A stretch of 64,000 nt of DNA from Jiangella sp. DSM 45060 (GCF_900105175.1 NZ_LT629771.1:3915501-3979500), one strand, 5' to 3'. Shown: positions 1 through 9,115, counted from the stretch's first letter. The notes: generated from the sequence alone by a model not told the origin. Numbers and translations: made by a program.

Positions 1-471
1 GACGCGATGTGGCGGGCGTGCTGCGCGGCGATCGAGCGTCCCGCATGGGCCGACGACCCACGGTTCAGCACGGTGGCCGGACGGGTCGATCATCGCGAGC
101 TCCTGGCCGCGGAGCTGACCGAGATCTTCACGACTCGCCCCGCCGCCGCCTGGGAGGAGGTCATGGTGAGAGCGGGCGTCGCGTGCACCGTGGTCAACCC
201 CGTCGACAAGATCGTCGCCCATCCCCAGGTCCAGGCCGGTGAGATGATCACGCAGGTGGACGTTCCCGGCATCGGCCCGATGCCCATGGCCGACGTCCCC
301 ATCGACTTCAGCGCGACCCCGGGAGGCATCGCCCTGCCGCCACCACACCTGGGCGAGCACTCGCGGGCGATCCTGCGCGAGCTCGATCTCGGCGCCGACG
401 CCATCGAGGCGCTGATCGCCGCCGGAGTCGTAGGGGCGGGCGCGCCGTCGCGTCCAGCGCGGCCGGAGTGA
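1..471 (+). CDS. CoA-transferase family III (CaiB/BaiF), C-terminal part
   Basis: The gene enters from the left edge, so only about 156 C-terminal residues are visible and the true start lies outside the window. The visible text fits the end of a class III CoA-transferase. These enzymes move CoA between acyl-CoA and a free carboxylate by a mixed-anhydride mechanism. Family-like stretches are the ADDPRF segment at residues 18-23 and a final GEHSRAIL segment before the stop. The catalytic Asp of the family lies in the missing N-terminal part. The stop codon overlaps a GTG that could also start the next gene, so the two may be co-transcribed. The substrate cannot be read from the fragment; nearby acyl-CoA ligase and thioesterase genes suggest CoA-thioester catabolism. 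Confidence 0.85.
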   Translation, partial: DAMWRACCAAIERPAWADDPRFSTVAGRVDHRELLAAELTEIFTTRPAAAWEEVMVRAGVACTVVNPVDKIVAHPQVQAGEMITQVDVPGIGPMPMADVPIDFSATPGGIALPPPHLGEHSRAILRELDLGADAIEALIAAGVVGAGAPSRPARPE

Positions 472-518
472 GCCCGGCCGCTAGTCTGGGGTCCGACGTC
501 CTACGAGGTGCCGCAGCC

Positions 519-965
519 ATGAACCCCCCATCCGACCCACTCGTCGCCGCCATCCGCACCACGATCCGGCTGGCCCGCCTGGCGCAGCAGGTCTGCGACG
601 AGAACGGGCTCACCCTTCCGCAGTACCGCGGGCTGAGCATCGTGGTCGCCGACCGGCGGCGGGCCCACGAGATCGCCAGCTACACGTCGACCAGCCGGCC
701 GGCCATCGCGTCCCTGACCGCCGGTCTCGAGCGCATGGGCCTGGTCGAGCGCGAGACGGCCGAGAGCGACCGTCGCGGCGTCTACTACACCGCCACCGAC
801 AAGGGCCGGCTGCTGATCGCCGAGATCGACGCGACGATGGCGGCCAAGTTCACCGAGGTGCTCGGCGAGAACACCGCCCTCCTGCACACCCTCGCCAGCG
901 AGCAGATCGAAGCCGCGCTCGACGCGCAGATCGCGCACGACTTCGGGCCGGAGGTCACGGCGTAG
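519..965 (+). CDS. MarR-family transcriptional regulator
   Basis: A 148-residue winged-helix protein of normal MarR size. Residues 25-110 hold the helix-turn-helix (TSTSRPAIASLTAGLERMGL) followed by the wing with the usual D-R-R-G core (ESDRRGVYY). MarR dimers usually repress their own operon and release DNA on binding small aromatic or lipophilic ligands. I chose ATG 519 because GAGGTG lies eight bases upstream. A GTG at 468 is also in frame and overlaps the stop of the CoA-transferase gene. A TAGTCT hexamer at 482-487 could be a -10 element serving the 519 start. The gene converges on the VOC gene across 67 bases in which I see no clear terminator. Confidence 0.88.
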   Translation: MNPPSDPLVAAIRTTIRLARLAQQVCDENGLTLPQYRGLSIVVADRRRAHEIASYTSTSRPAIASLTAGLERMGLVERETAESDRRGVYYTATDKGRLLIAEIDATMAAKFTEVLGENTALLHTLASEQIEAALDAQIAHDFGPEVTA

Positions 966-1032
966 GACCGAGCCCGGAGCAGCCCGCGATCGTGACCGAG
1001 ACGAGTGGGGCGCCGAGGTCGCGGACGGGAGG

Positions 1033-1662
1033 TCAGCCGATCGGGACGTCGCCCCGCGGAGTCGTCAGCACGGCGGAGATGCCCGGGGTGGCCGCCCCGA
1101 CGACCTCGGCCCAGCCGTCGAGGCCCAGCGCCGTGAGCGCCTCGCTCACCTCGTCCGGCCGGGGGTGCCGCAACGTGAGCCGGCTCAGCGACATGGACGA
1201 CGACAGCCCTGCCGCCGGGTGCGGGCTGTCCAGCCAGTCGATCACGAACGGCACGACACCGCCGAAACCGCCCTCGGGCGGGGTCAGCCGCCAGCTGAGC
1301 AGGGTGCCGTCGGACGTGCGGCGCGACATCTGCGCCACGTCGCCCGGGTCGTACCCGCGGTCGCGGGCCGCCGCGACGCGCCCGTCGATGTCGTCGGTGC
1401 GCACCGCCCATCCGACGAGCGCGGCATCTGTCAGCCCGTCGACGCGCATGGGCCGCGGCCGGGACGGCTCGGGCTGCCCGGGGTCCGGCCCGAGCAGTTC
1501 CAGGTACCGGCCGGAACCGAGCCCGACCAGGTAGTTGTGCGTGCCGCGGCCCTCGTGGCGCCCGCCGTAGACGGGCGTTGTTCCGGTCTGCGCCGCGACG
1601 TGCTCGACCAGCCGGTCGAGATCGGGGCCGGCCCACACCAGATGGTCGACGTCGACATCCAT
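1033..1662 (-). CDS. VOC / glyoxalase-like domain protein
   Basis: A 209-residue protein that opens with the DHLVWAGPDLDRLV segment typical of the Glyoxalase_3 group of the vicinal-oxygen-chelate fold. The His of DHLVW is a typical metal ligand position, and a second YLELLGPD strand carries a possible Glu ligand. No specific reaction can be assigned: members include lyases, dioxygenases and resistance proteins. It is transcribed on its own toward the MarR gene and away from the MDR-ligase-thioesterase operon, sharing a 137-base divergent region with it. The Shine-Dalgarno match before ATG 1662 is weak. Confidence 0.8.
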   Translation of the reverse strand: MDVDVDHLVWAGPDLDRLVEHVAAQTGTTPVYGGRHEGRGTHNYLVGLGSGRYLELLGPDPGQPEPSRPRPMRVDGLTDAALVGWAVRTDDIDGRVAAARDRGYDPGDVAQMSRRTSDGTLLSWRLTPPEGGFGGVVPFVIDWLDSPHPAAGLSSSMSLSRLTLRHPRPDEVSEALTALGLDGWAEVVGAATPGISAVLTTPRGDVPIG

Positions 1663-1698
1663 GGGCCCACGGTAGCGATCCCACGTGGCGGCCCACGA

Positions 1699-1713
1699 AT
1701 AAGGATGGCTTAT
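1699..1713. promoter_or_regulatory. Candidate LysR-type operator, site 1
   Basis: A perfect inverted repeat ATAAG-GATGG-CTTAT, which contains the T-N11-A core of LysR-type binding sites. It lies in the divergent region before the MDR oxidoreductase operon, about 90 bases upstream of GTG 1800. Related dyads occur next to the lysR gene (5719) and upstream of the symporter operon (9505). Confidence 0.5.
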
Positions 1714-1799
1714 GAGATGCCTAAACCATTGCCGTCTTGCTTTTCGCCTGGCGTGCTGGCCAGAGTGAGGGGCAACGTCTACGAGCCGGAGGTCGTTCA

Positions 1800-2807
1800 G
1801 TGGTCAGCCACCCCACGAGCGCGCAGGACATGCGCGCCGCCGTCGTCGTCGAGCGCGGCGGTCCCGAGGGCCGCGTCGTCCAGAGTCACCCGCGCCCGAC
1901 GGCCGGGCCGCGCGACGTGCTGATCCGGGTGCGTGCCTGTTCGCTCAACCACCTCGACGTGTTCGTCCGCAAGGGCGTTGCCGGCACGCACCTGCCGCTG
2001 CCGCACATCTCCGGCGGCGACATCGCCGGCGAGGTCGCCGAGGCCGGCGCCGAGGTGTCCGGCCTCGAGGTCGGCCAGCGCGTCCTCGTCGACCCGTTGA
2101 TCGACGGGAAGGCGCTCGGTGAGGACCTGCAGGGCGGCCTCGCCGAGTACGCGGCGGTCCCGGCCGAGAACTGCATCCCGCTGCCCGACGACGTCGCCTA
2201 CGAGCAGGCCGCCGCGCTGCCGATCGCCTACGGCACGGCCCGCCGGCAGCTGATCACCCGGGGCGGGCTGCGGGCCGGTGAGACCGTGGCGATCCTCGGC
2301 GCCGCCGGCGGCCTCGGCACCGGCGCCGTCATGATCGCCAAGGCCGTGGGCGCGACGGTCATCGCGTGCGCCAGCTCGCCGGACAAGCTGAAGCGGCTCA
2401 CCGAGCTCGGCGCCGACGTCGTCATCGACAGCAGCGCCGACGACTGGGGCGCGCAGATCTGGAAGGCCACCGGCAAGCAGGGCGTCGACCTCATGGTCGA
2501 CAACACCGGCGCCGCCACCTGGCAGCAGTCGATCCGCGCCACCAAGCCCGGCGGCCGGGTCGTCACCTGCGGCGCCACCAGCGGCTACGAGGTCACCCAG
2601 TACCAGCCCTACGTGTGGGTGCGCGAGCTGGACATCCGCGGCAGCAACGGCTGGCGGCGCGAGGACCTCGTCGCGCTGCTGGAGATGGTCCAGGACGGGC
2701 GGCTGGAGCCGGTCATCGACCGGGTGCTCCCTCTCGACGAGATCCGCGAGGCCGAGCGGCTCATCGAGGAGCGACTGGTCTTCGGCAAGGTCGTCATCAC
2801 GCCGTGA
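1800..2807 (+). CDS. Zinc-binding / quinone-type MDR oxidoreductase
   Basis: A 335-residue medium-chain dehydrogenase/reductase. The GroES-like N-terminal half (residues 10-130) is followed by a Rossmann half with the nucleotide motif GAAGGLGTGAVMIAKAVGA near residue 165. It lacks the cluster of four cysteines that binds structural zinc in classical alcohol dehydrogenases, so a zinc-free quinone- or enoyl-reductase role with NADPH is likelier. GTG 1800 is chosen because GGAGGT lies six bases upstream; frames further upstream have no ribosome site. Its TGA overlaps the GTG of the acyl-CoA ligase, so it heads a translationally coupled operon. A candidate LysR site lies upstream. The substrate is unknown. 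Confidence 0.85.
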   Translation: MVSHPTSAQDMRAAVVVERGGPEGRVVQSHPRPTAGPRDVLIRVRACSLNHLDVFVRKGVAGTHLPLPHISGGDIAGEVAEAGAEVSGLEVGQRVLVDPLIDGKALGEDLQGGLAEYAAVPAENCIPLPDDVAYEQAAALPIAYGTARRQLITRGGLRAGETVAILGAAGGLGTGAVMIAKAVGATVIACASSPDKLKRLTELGADVVIDSSADDWGAQIWKATGKQGVDLMVDNTGAATWQQSIRATKPGGRVVTCGATSGYEVTQYQPYVWVRELDIRGSNGWRREDLVALLEMVQDGRLEPVIDRVLPLDEIREAERLIEERLVFGKVVITP

Positions 2808-4351
2808 CCCCGCCCGACGCCGACACCAATCTGGCGGTCCGGCTGCTGCGCCGAGCCGCCGGCGATCCGGACCGGATCGCGATCCGCCAGGGCGACCTCG
2901 CCATCGGCTACGCCGACCTGGACCGGTCGGTCCGGCAGGCCGGGGCGGCGCTGCGTCGCGCCGGCGTCGAGCCCGGGCACCGCGTCGCCCTGCTGTTCCC
3001 CAACGACCACCGGTTCATCGAGGCGCTCCTGGCCGCGATCCGCATCGGCGCCGTCGCCGTGCCGCTCAACACCCGGGCCGGCCTGGCCTCACTGCGGCAC
3101 GTGCTGGCCGACGCGGCCCCCGCGGTGCTCGTCACCCACCCCGAGCTCGCCGGGCGTGCCGCGGAGCTGGCCGGGCCGGCCGGCACACCGGTCCTCGTCG
3201 CCGACGACGGCTGGGCGGCCACGGCTCCGGCGGCGGACGACGCCGCCCACCCCGTCTCCCCCGGCGACATCTGCCTGCAGCCGTACACCTCGGGCTCCAC
3301 CGGCGCGCCGAAGGGGTGCCTGCTGACGCACGGCGGCCAGTACTGGAACGCGTCGACCGTGGCCGAGGTGTGGGAGCTCACCGACGACGACCGCGGCCTC
3401 ATCACCGCGCCGATCTACCACAAGAACGCGATGATCTGCGTGGTCAAGCCGCTGCTGCTGGTCGGCGGCACCATCGTCATCGGCGAGTCACCCAGTCCGG
3501 CGGCCATCCCGGCCGAGGTCGAGCGTCATGGCTGCACCTACACGACCGGCGTGCCGGCGACGTACGAGTTGCTGCTCGACAGCGGCGAGCAGGAGAAGCA
3601 CGACCTGTCGACGCTGCGCTTCGTGATCTGCGGCTCCGCGCCGCTGTCCGACGAGCTCGGCCGGCGCTTCGCCGACGGGCTCGGCGTCCGGGTCATCGAG
3701 GCGTACGGGCTGACCGAGGGCGGCCCGCAGGTGCTGATGAACCCACGCGCCGGCGAGCCCCGCTACGGCCACGCGGGGCGGCCACTGCCGGGGTCCGAGG
3801 TCCGCCTCCTCGACGTCGACGACATGCCGGTGGGCGGCCTGTCCGGCGTTCCGGAGGTGCCCGTCGGCGCCGTGGGCGAGATGTGGGTCCGCAACCCCGG
3901 CGTGACCAGCGGCTACTACCACCTGCCCGCCGTGACGGCGGCCCGCATCAGCTCCGACGGCTGGCTACGCACGGGCGACCTGGCCATCGCCGACGACGAC
4001 GGCTGGTACCGGGTGCTCGGCCGGGCCGACGACATGATGAACGTCGGCGGCGAGAACGTGTACCCGATCGAGGTCGAGAAGCTGTTGCTGACCATGCCGG
4101 GAGTCCGGCAGGCCGCCGTCGTCCCCGTCCCGCACCCGCGCAAGGGCCAGGTGCCCGTGGCGTTCGTCAAGGCCGACGGACTCACCGAGGACGACGTCAA
4201 GGCGTACACCCTGGCCCAGGGGGCGCCGCACGCGCACCCGCGCCGGGTCTGGTTCGTCGGCGAGCTCCCGCTGGGCGGCACCGGCAAGATCGACCGCGGC
4301 CTGCTCGTCGAGTGGGCCACCGAACGCATGAACCGAACGGAGACGACGTGA
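2804..4351 (+). CDS. AMP-forming acyl-CoA synthetase/ligase
   Basis: A 515-residue member of the ANL superfamily, which adenylates a carboxylic acid with ATP and transfers it to CoA. Visible signatures are the P-loop-like YTSGSTGAPKG near residue 165, the EAYGLTEGG motif near 300, the adenylate-binding GWLRTGDLA near 387, and a C-terminal GGTGKIDR with the catalytic Lys. The start is GTG 2804, which overlaps the stop of the MDR gene by four bases; its own stop overlaps the thioesterase start in the same way. The chain length is normal for a complete enzyme. The chemical nature of the acid cannot be told; the neighbours suggest a dedicated peripheral catabolic pathway rather than general fatty-acid activation. 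Confidence 0.92.
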   Translation: MTPPDADTNLAVRLLRRAAGDPDRIAIRQGDLAIGYADLDRSVRQAGAALRRAGVEPGHRVALLFPNDHRFIEALLAAIRIGAVAVPLNTRAGLASLRHVLADAAPAVLVTHPELAGRAAELAGPAGTPVLVADDGWAATAPAADDAAHPVSPGDICLQPYTSGSTGAPKGCLLTHGGQYWNASTVAEVWELTDDDRGLITAPIYHKNAMICVVKPLLLVGGTIVIGESPSPAAIPAEVERHGCTYTTGVPATYELLLDSGEQEKHDLSTLRFVICGSAPLSDELGRRFADGLGVRVIEAYGLTEGGPQVLMNPRAGEPRYGHAGRPLPGSEVRLLDVDDMPVGGLSGVPEVPVGAVGEMWVRNPGVTSGYYHLPAVTAARISSDGWLRTGDLAIADDDGWYRVLGRADDMMNVGGENVYPIEVEKLLLTMPGVRQAAVVPVPHPRKGQVPVAFVKADGLTEDDVKAYTLAQGAPHAHPRRVWFVGELPLGGTGKIDRGLLVEWATERMNRTETT

Positions 4352-4767
4352 CGAACGCCGAGGTCGACCGCGAGCTGGTCGAGTCCCTGCTGACCGGGCC
4401 CGCCTACCACCAGTGGCTCGGCCTGGAACTGCTCGACGCCCGGCCCGGCGGCGTGGTCATCGGCATGGCCTGCCGGCCCGACTTCGGCGGCAACACGGAC
4501 GGGACGTACGTGCACGGCGGCCTGCTCGCCACGCTCGCCGACATCGCCGGTGACTTCGCCCTGGTGACCGAGCTCGGCTACGGCCTGCCCACCATCGACC
4601 TGCGGGTCGACTACCTCCGGCCGGCCCAGCCCGGCGACCACCTGCGCGCCACCGGCACGGTCGTGCGCAGGGGCCGCACGCTCGGCGTCGCCGACGTCGT
4701 CGTGACCAACGGCGACGGCCGGCAGCTCGCCGTCGCGCGGGGGTTGTACAGCACCGCGGCGCCGTGA
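4348..4767 (+). CDS. PaaI-type hotdog thioesterase
   Basis: A 139-residue single hotdog-fold domain of the PaaI group. It carries the conserved YVHGGLLATLADIAGDFAL helix, in which the HGG and the following Asp are the usual active-site region, and a DLRVDYLRPA strand. Such enzymes hydrolyse aromatic or short acyl-CoA thioesters and often protect the CoA pool when a pathway stalls. The GTG start overlaps the ligase stop by four bases, and ACGGAG lies just upstream. It is the third and last gene of the operon; its stop is one base from the convergent stop of the LysR gene. Confidence 0.9.
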   Translation: MTNAEVDRELVESLLTGPAYHQWLGLELLDARPGGVVIGMACRPDFGGNTDGTYVHGGLLATLADIAGDFALVTELGYGLPTIDLRVDYLRPAQPGDHLRATGTVVRRGRTLGVADVVVTNGDGRQLAVARGLYSTAAP

Positions 4768-4768
4768 C

Positions 4769-5707
4769 TCACGTCGGCGCCGACACCGGGTCGAGAGCGT
4801 CCTCCGCGCGCAGCTGACGGCTGACGGCGGCCAGTGCCTGCAACGTCGTCCGGACGGCGGGCACGGTCGCCAGCGCGGGCGTCGTGTAGGCACTGATCGC
4901 GCGGACGGGTGTGGGCGTGACCGAACGCAGTTCCAGCGTGCCCAGCCGGATCGACGAGAGCATCAGGCCGGACAACAGGGCCACCCCGAAGCCCTCGGTG
5001 ACCAGGCTGTGCACGGCCACGTAGTCGTCGGTGGAGAACCCGATGTCCGGTTCGAAGCCGGCGTCCTGGCAGGTGTCCATCAGCTGACGGCGACAGCGCG
5101 GGCAGCCGGCGATCCAGCGCTCCCCACGCAGCCGGCCGAACGCGATGGGCCGTTCGTCGCCGGCCAGCCTGTGGCCCTGCGGGAGCGCCAGGTGCAGCGG
5201 GTCGTCGCAGAGCGGCACCCGCAGCAGCTCCGGCGGCTCGGACTCGGGCGGACGGCGGTAGGTGTAGCCGATGACGATGTCGCACTCGCCCTGGCGCAGC
5301 AGATCCAGCGACTCGGGCGGCTCGGCCTCCACCAGGGTGAAGTGGACGCCCGGGTGGTCGCGGCCGACCATGCTCAGCGCCCGCGGCAGGATCGTGGCGC
5401 TGCTGCTGGGGAACGACGCGAGCCGCACGGTACCGGTCTCGAGATCGGTGATCGCGGAGACCTCCTTGGTCGCCAGCGCCAGCCGCGCCAGGATGGCGTC
5501 GGCGTGCCGCAGCAACACCTCGCCCGCCTCGGTCAACCGCGTCCTGCCGGGATTGCGCAACAGGATCGGCGTGCGCACCGCCCGTTCGAGCGCCCGCATC
5601 TGCTGGCTCGCGGCGGGCTGGGAGAACCCGAGCTCACGCGCCGCCGCGGAGAGCGAACCCGTCGCGGCGACCTTCTGCAGGAGCTGGAGGTGACGGATCT
5701 CGATCAT
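4769..5707 (-). CDS. LysR-family transcriptional regulator
   Basis: A 312-residue LysR-type protein. The N-terminal winged helix (residues 1-60) has the family pattern, with recognition helix FSQPAASQQMRALE, then a linker and a two-lobed effector domain (about 90-295). ATG 5707 is chosen over an upstream in-frame codon because GGGAGG lies five bases before it. The gene is divergent from the cysteine desulfhydrase gene with an 84-base gap that contains an ATAAG-N5-CCAAT dyad. Similar dyads before the MDR operon and the symporter operon make it the likely regulator of all three units. The inducer is unknown. Confidence 0.92.
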   Translation of the reverse strand: MIEIRHLQLLQKVAATGSLSAAARELGFSQPAASQQMRALERAVRTPILLRNPGRTRLTEAGEVLLRHADAILARLALATKEVSAITDLETGTVRLASFPSSSATILPRALSMVGRDHPGVHFTLVEAEPPESLDLLRQGECDIVIGYTYRRPPESEPPELLRVPLCDDPLHLALPQGHRLAGDERPIAFGRLRGERWIAGCPRCRRQLMDTCQDAGFEPDIGFSTDDYVAVHSLVTEGFGVALLSGLMLSSIRLGTLELRSVTPTPVRAISAYTTPALATVPAVRTTLQALAAVSRQLRAEDALDPVSAPT

Positions 5708-5718
5708 GCGGGCCTCCC

Positions 5719-5733
5719 ATAAGCAGTACCAAT
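5719..5733. promoter_or_regulatory. Candidate LysR-type operator, site 2
   Basis: ATAAG-CAGTA-CCAAT. It matches the ATAAG-N5-CTTAT dyad in eight of ten arm positions and keeps the T-N11-A core. It lies 12 bases from the lysR start, in the divergent region shared with the cysteine desulfhydrase gene, as expected for an autoregulatory LysR site. It is preceded by CCC and followed by CAG, like site 3. Confidence 0.45.
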
Positions 5734-5791
5734 GCAAACGCTAACAAATATGTGTCTTCCTTTGAGGTCGCCTCGGTGTCAGGGTGGCATC

Positions 5792-6877
5792 ATGTCTGCG
5801 CTCGACCTCCCCGAACGTCACTGGCTGAACAACGCCCTGGCCGTGCTGGAGGCGGACCACAACCGCACCGGCGACACCCATCTGCTGCGCTTCCCGCTGC
5901 CACCGCAGTGGGGCGTGGACCTCTACCTCAAGGACGAGTCGGTGTACCCGACCGGCTCGCTGAAGCACCGGCTGGCCCGTTCGCTGATGCTCTACGGGCT
6001 GATCAACGGCTGGATCAGGGAGGGCACGACGATCGTCGAGGCGTCGAGCGGCTCCACGGCCGTCTCCGAGGCCTACTTCGCGCGGCTGCTCGACCTGCCG
6101 TTCGTCGCCGTCGTCCCGCGCCGCACCAGCCCGGCGAAGCTGGCCCTGATCGAGAGCTACGGCGGGCGGTGTCATCTCGTCGACGACGCCGCGGCGGTGT
6201 ACGCCGAGGCGGCCCGGCTGGCGGACGAGCTCGGCGGCCACTACCTCGACCAGTTCACCCACGCCGCGGCGGCCAACGACGCCGCCGGCACGCCGGGGCT
6301 GGCGCAGTCGATCATGGACCAGATGCGGCTGGAGCGCCATCCGGTGCCGCGGTGGATCGTCGTCGGCGTGGGCACCGGCGGCACCAGCGCGACGCTCGGG
6401 CGCTACGTCCGGCGGCACCGGCTGCCCACCGGCATCGTCGCCGTCGACCCGGAGGGCTCGGCGTACTACCAGGCCTGGCGCACGGGCGACCAGACGGTCA
6501 CCACGGCCGGCTCGCGGATCGAGGGCATCGGCCGTCCCCGCGTGGAGCCGTCGTTCGTGCCCGGGGTCGTCGACCGGATGCTGCCGGTGCCCGACGCCGC
6601 CTCCGTCGCGGCCATGCTCCAGTTGCGTGGCGCCACCGGCAGCGTGGCCGGACCGTCGACCGGCACCAACCTCTGGGGCGCGTTCCAGCTCGTCTCCGAG
6701 CTCGTGCGCGCGGGGATGACAGGCAGCGTCGTCACGCTGATCTGCGATCGCGGCGACCGGTACGCCGACACGTTCCACGACGACGCCTGGCGAGCGGCGC
6801 AGGGCCTCGACCCGGAGCCGCACCTGGCCGCGATCGAGGACTTCCTCTCCGGCACGCCGGTGCTCGAGCACGTGTGA
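5792..6877 (+). CDS. cds1: PLP-dependent L-cysteine desulfhydrase (Cds1-like)
   Basis: A 361-residue fold-type II PLP enzyme. The Schiff-base lysine is K59 in [11 protein letters not shown]. The substrate loop SSGSTAVSE, the phosphate-binding GTGGTSAT and the late [12 protein letters not shown] all fit. From memory the order and wording of these segments closely match Mycobacterium tuberculosis Cds1 (Rv3684), which turns L-cysteine into H2S, pyruvate and ammonia; I could not run an alignment. The start at ATG 5792 follows AGGGTGG and matches the family N-terminus. It diverges from the LysR gene across a candidate operator and converges on the SDR gene. A cysteine synthase-like role is the main alternative. 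Confidence 0.85.
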   Translation: MSALDLPERHWLNNALAVLEADHNRTGDTHLLRFPLPPQWGVDLYLKDESVYPTGSLKHRLARSLMLYGLINGWIREGTTIVEASSGSTAVSEAYFARLLDLPFVAVVPRRTSPAKLALIESYGGRCHLVDDAAAVYAEAARLADELGGHYLDQFTHAAAANDAAGTPGLAQSIMDQMRLERHPVPRWIVVGVGTGGTSATLGRYVRRHRLPTGIVAVDPEGSAYYQAWRTGDQTVTTAGSRIEGIGRPRVEPSFVPGVVDRMLPVPDAASVAAMLQLRGATGSVAGPSTGTNLWGAFQLVSELVRAGMTGSVVTLICDRGDRYADTFHDDAWRAAQGLDPEPHLAAIEDFLSGTPVLEHV

Positions 6878-6892
6878 CCCCACGGGCTCGCA

Positions 6893-7612
6893 CTATCGCC
6901 CGACGAGACCGCTGCCGCCGTCGACCGGGAGGATGACGCCGGTGATCCACGCCGCGTCGGCCGACACCAGGAACGCCACGGCGGCGGCGACGTCCTCGGG
7001 CCGGCCCACCCGCCCCAGCGGGTACTCGGCGGCGCGGCGGTCCAGCAGTGCGCGGTAGTCGGCGGGGTCCATGCCGCTCTCGATCCAGATGCGGCTCTCG
7101 ACCAGCGAGGGGCGGACCGCGTTGACCCGGACCCCGTCAGGGGCGAGCTCCAGGGCCAGCGCGCGGGTGAACGTCTCGACGCCGCCCTTGGCCGCCGCGT
7201 AGGCGCTCACGCCGGCCTGCGGGCTGGCGGCGATGGACGAGCTCACGGTGACGATCGAGCCGCCGCCGGCGGACAGGGCCGGTGCGAACGCCCGGCACGA
7301 GTACATCGTGCCGAGCAGGTTGACCTCGACCTGGTGGACGAGGTCGTCGGGCGCCGCCGTGGCGAGCTCGCTCCGGCCCACGATGCCGGCACAGGTGACC
7401 AGCGCGTCGACCCGCCCGGTGTCGGCGAGCACGCGTGCGGCGACGGCCTCGACGGCGGCCGGATCGCTGACGTCCGCGCCGTAGCGGGCGCTGGTGCGCC
7501 CGACCGGCAGGGCCCGGTAGCCGTCCGCCTCCAGCCGCCGGCACACCTCGAGCCCGATGCCCGCCGTGCCGCCGGTGACGACCGCCACCGGCCGCTCATC
7601 GGCCGCGGTCAT
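6893..7612 (-). CDS. SDR-family NAD(P)-dependent oxidoreductase
   Basis: A 239-residue classical short-chain dehydrogenase. It shows the cofactor motif TGGTAGIG near residue 14, the catalytic Ser in VSSSIAAS, and the active-site YxxxK as YAAAKGG. It ends with the VDGGSGL tail common to FabG-like members. Its ATG overlaps the stop of the symporter gene (ATGA), so it is translationally coupled to uptake and probably oxidises or reduces the imported compound. The FabG-like appearance alone does not indicate a role in fatty-acid synthesis; that operon lies elsewhere in the window with its own genes. Confidence 0.9.
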   Translation of the reverse strand: MTAADERPVAVVTGGTAGIGLEVCRRLEADGYRALPVGRTSARYGADVSDPAAVEAVAARVLADTGRVDALVTCAGIVGRSELATAAPDDLVHQVEVNLLGTMYSCRAFAPALSAGGGSIVTVSSSIAASPQAGVSAYAAAKGGVETFTRALALELAPDGVRVNAVRPSLVESRIWIESGMDPADYRALLDRRAAEYPLGRVGRPEDVAAAVAFLVSADAAWITGVILPVDGGSGLVGR

Positions 7613-9105
7613 GACCGGACCCGTTCGGCGTCGTCGAACATGGCGAAGTGGCGGTCGAGATGGTCCCGCGAGGGCGGGGTCGTGACCAGGCTGCCGCCGA
7701 CGAGGATCAGCACGCCGACGACGCCGGCCGGGAGCGCGGGGTTCCAGCCGCCGAGGTCGAGCGGGATCCAGCCCTGGTACAGGCAGAGGAACAGGCCCTC
7801 GGAGACCACCATCGACGCCACCGCCGCGACCGCCGTGGCGCGACGCCAGTAGAGCCCGGCCATCAGCGTCGGGAAGATGAGGAAGACCGCCGGCCAGGTG
7901 ATACCGAGAATGATCGACAGGATCGTGCTCGGCCCGTAGAACGCCACCAGCAGTCCGCCGGCCACCAGCAGCGGCAGCATGACCCGCGTCGTCAGGGTGA
8001 GGAACCGGTCGGACTCGTCGCCGCCGCGGCGGCGCACGACCGGGGCGACGTACTCCTTCGCCACCATGGAGCTCATGGTGAGCACGATCGAGTTCGCCGT
8101 GCTCCCGGTGGCGGCGATGATGGCCAGGATGGCGATGAGCGTCAGCCACTCGGGCAGCACATCGATGATCATCGTCGGGTAGATGGCCTCCGGGGCGTCG
8201 AAGCCGGGCAGGGTGACGACGCCGACCATGGCGATGAAGAAGGCGAAGACGTAGATGATCGCGGTGCCGAGCGGCAGCGACAGCGCCATGAACTTCAGCG
8301 TGCTGTGGTTGCGGGCCGCCATCCACCGCTGCTGCAGCTGCGGCATCGTGAAGTGCGCCGCGGCGAAGATGACCATCACCGAGATCAGGTACGGCAGGCC
8401 GAAGACCCCGTTGGGGCCGGGGACGGACAACAGCTCGGGCGACTGCTCCTCGACGGCGTCCATCAGGTCGGTGAACCCGCCGGTGGCGCTGTAGACGAGG
8501 ATCAGCATGGCCACGCCGAGCAGGATGTACATCAGCGCGCCCTGCACCACGTCGGTCCACACCACGCTGCGGAACCCGCCGGACATCACGTACAGGGTGA
8601 CCACCACGGCGAGGAAGACCGCGCCGGCCCAGTACGGGATCCCGCCGCCGGTCACGGCCTCGAGGGTCAGGCCGCTGCCGCGGAACTGCGCGCCCATGTA
8701 CGGCACCAGCGCGACGATCATGATGATCCCGGCCACCAGCCCGACGGAGCGCGCCTGGAACCGGTCGGACAGGTACTCGGTGACGTTGACGAAGCCGTAG
8801 CGCCGGGCCACCAGCCAGATACGGGTTCCCGCGAAGTACAGGATCGGGCCGACCACGGCGGTGCTGACCACCTGGATCCACGGCCCGATGCCGTCGGTGT
8901 AGTACTGCCCGGTGATGCCGAAGTAGGAGAAGGCGCTGAACAGGGTGGCGGTCACAGTGAAGAAGGCCGGGATCTTCCCGAGCTTGCGGCTGCCGAGGAC
9001 GAAGTCCTCCATCGTGCTGCTCGTGCCGCGATGGCCCAGGTAGCCCAGGTAGACCATGACGCCGGCGAAGCAGCACAGAGCGATCCACATGGCGGTGACG
9101 GACAT
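7609..9105 (-). CDS. Sodium:solute symporter (SSS family)
   Basis: A 498-residue integral membrane protein with about thirteen hydrophobic segments, the layout of the SSS family (LeuT fold) that imports sugars, carboxylates, urea or vitamins with sodium. The second-half core helix with GSTANSIVLTMSSM contains the Ser/Thr pair typical of the sodium site. The gene is preceded by a 90-residue two-helix protein, a frequent pairing for SSS carriers of the PanF/monocarboxylate group. It is followed by the overlapping SDR gene. The solute cannot be told; the link to acyl-CoA genes through shared operators suggests an organic acid. Confidence 0.9.
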   Translation of the reverse strand: MSVTAMWIALCCFAGVMVYLGYLGHRGTSSTMEDFVLGSRKLGKIPAFFTVTATLFSAFSYFGITGQYYTDGIGPWIQVVSTAVVGPILYFAGTRIWLVARRYGFVNVTEYLSDRFQARSVGLVAGIIMIVALVPYMGAQFRGSGLTLEAVTGGGIPYWAGAVFLAVVVTLYVMSGGFRSVVWTDVVQGALMYILLGVAMLILVYSATGGFTDLMDAVEEQSPELLSVPGPNGVFGLPYLISVMVIFAAAHFTMPQLQQRWMAARNHSTLKFMALSLPLGTAIIYVFAFFIAMVGVVTLPGFDAPEAIYPTMIIDVLPEWLTLIAILAIIAATGSTANSIVLTMSSMVAKEYVAPVVRRRGGDESDRFLTLTTRVMLPLLVAGGLLVAFYGPSTILSIILGITWPAVFLIFPTLMAGLYWRRATAVAAVASMVVSEGLFLCLYQGWIPLDLGGWNPALPAGVVGVLILVGGSLVTTPPSRDHLDRHFAMFDDAERVRS

Positions 9106-9115
9106 GTCCTGCCTC

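Noticed and set aside
468-518. N-terminal extension of the MarR protein from GTG 468
   Set aside because: The 17 extra residues look non-domain-like, and GAGGTG is ideally placed for ATG 519; it is kept only as an alternative.
6893-9088. A single fused symporter-SDR protein
   Set aside because: The symporter ends in its own frame at 7609 and the SDR starts at ATG 7612 in another frame; the apparent long frame upstream of the SDR is a shadow of the symporter gene.
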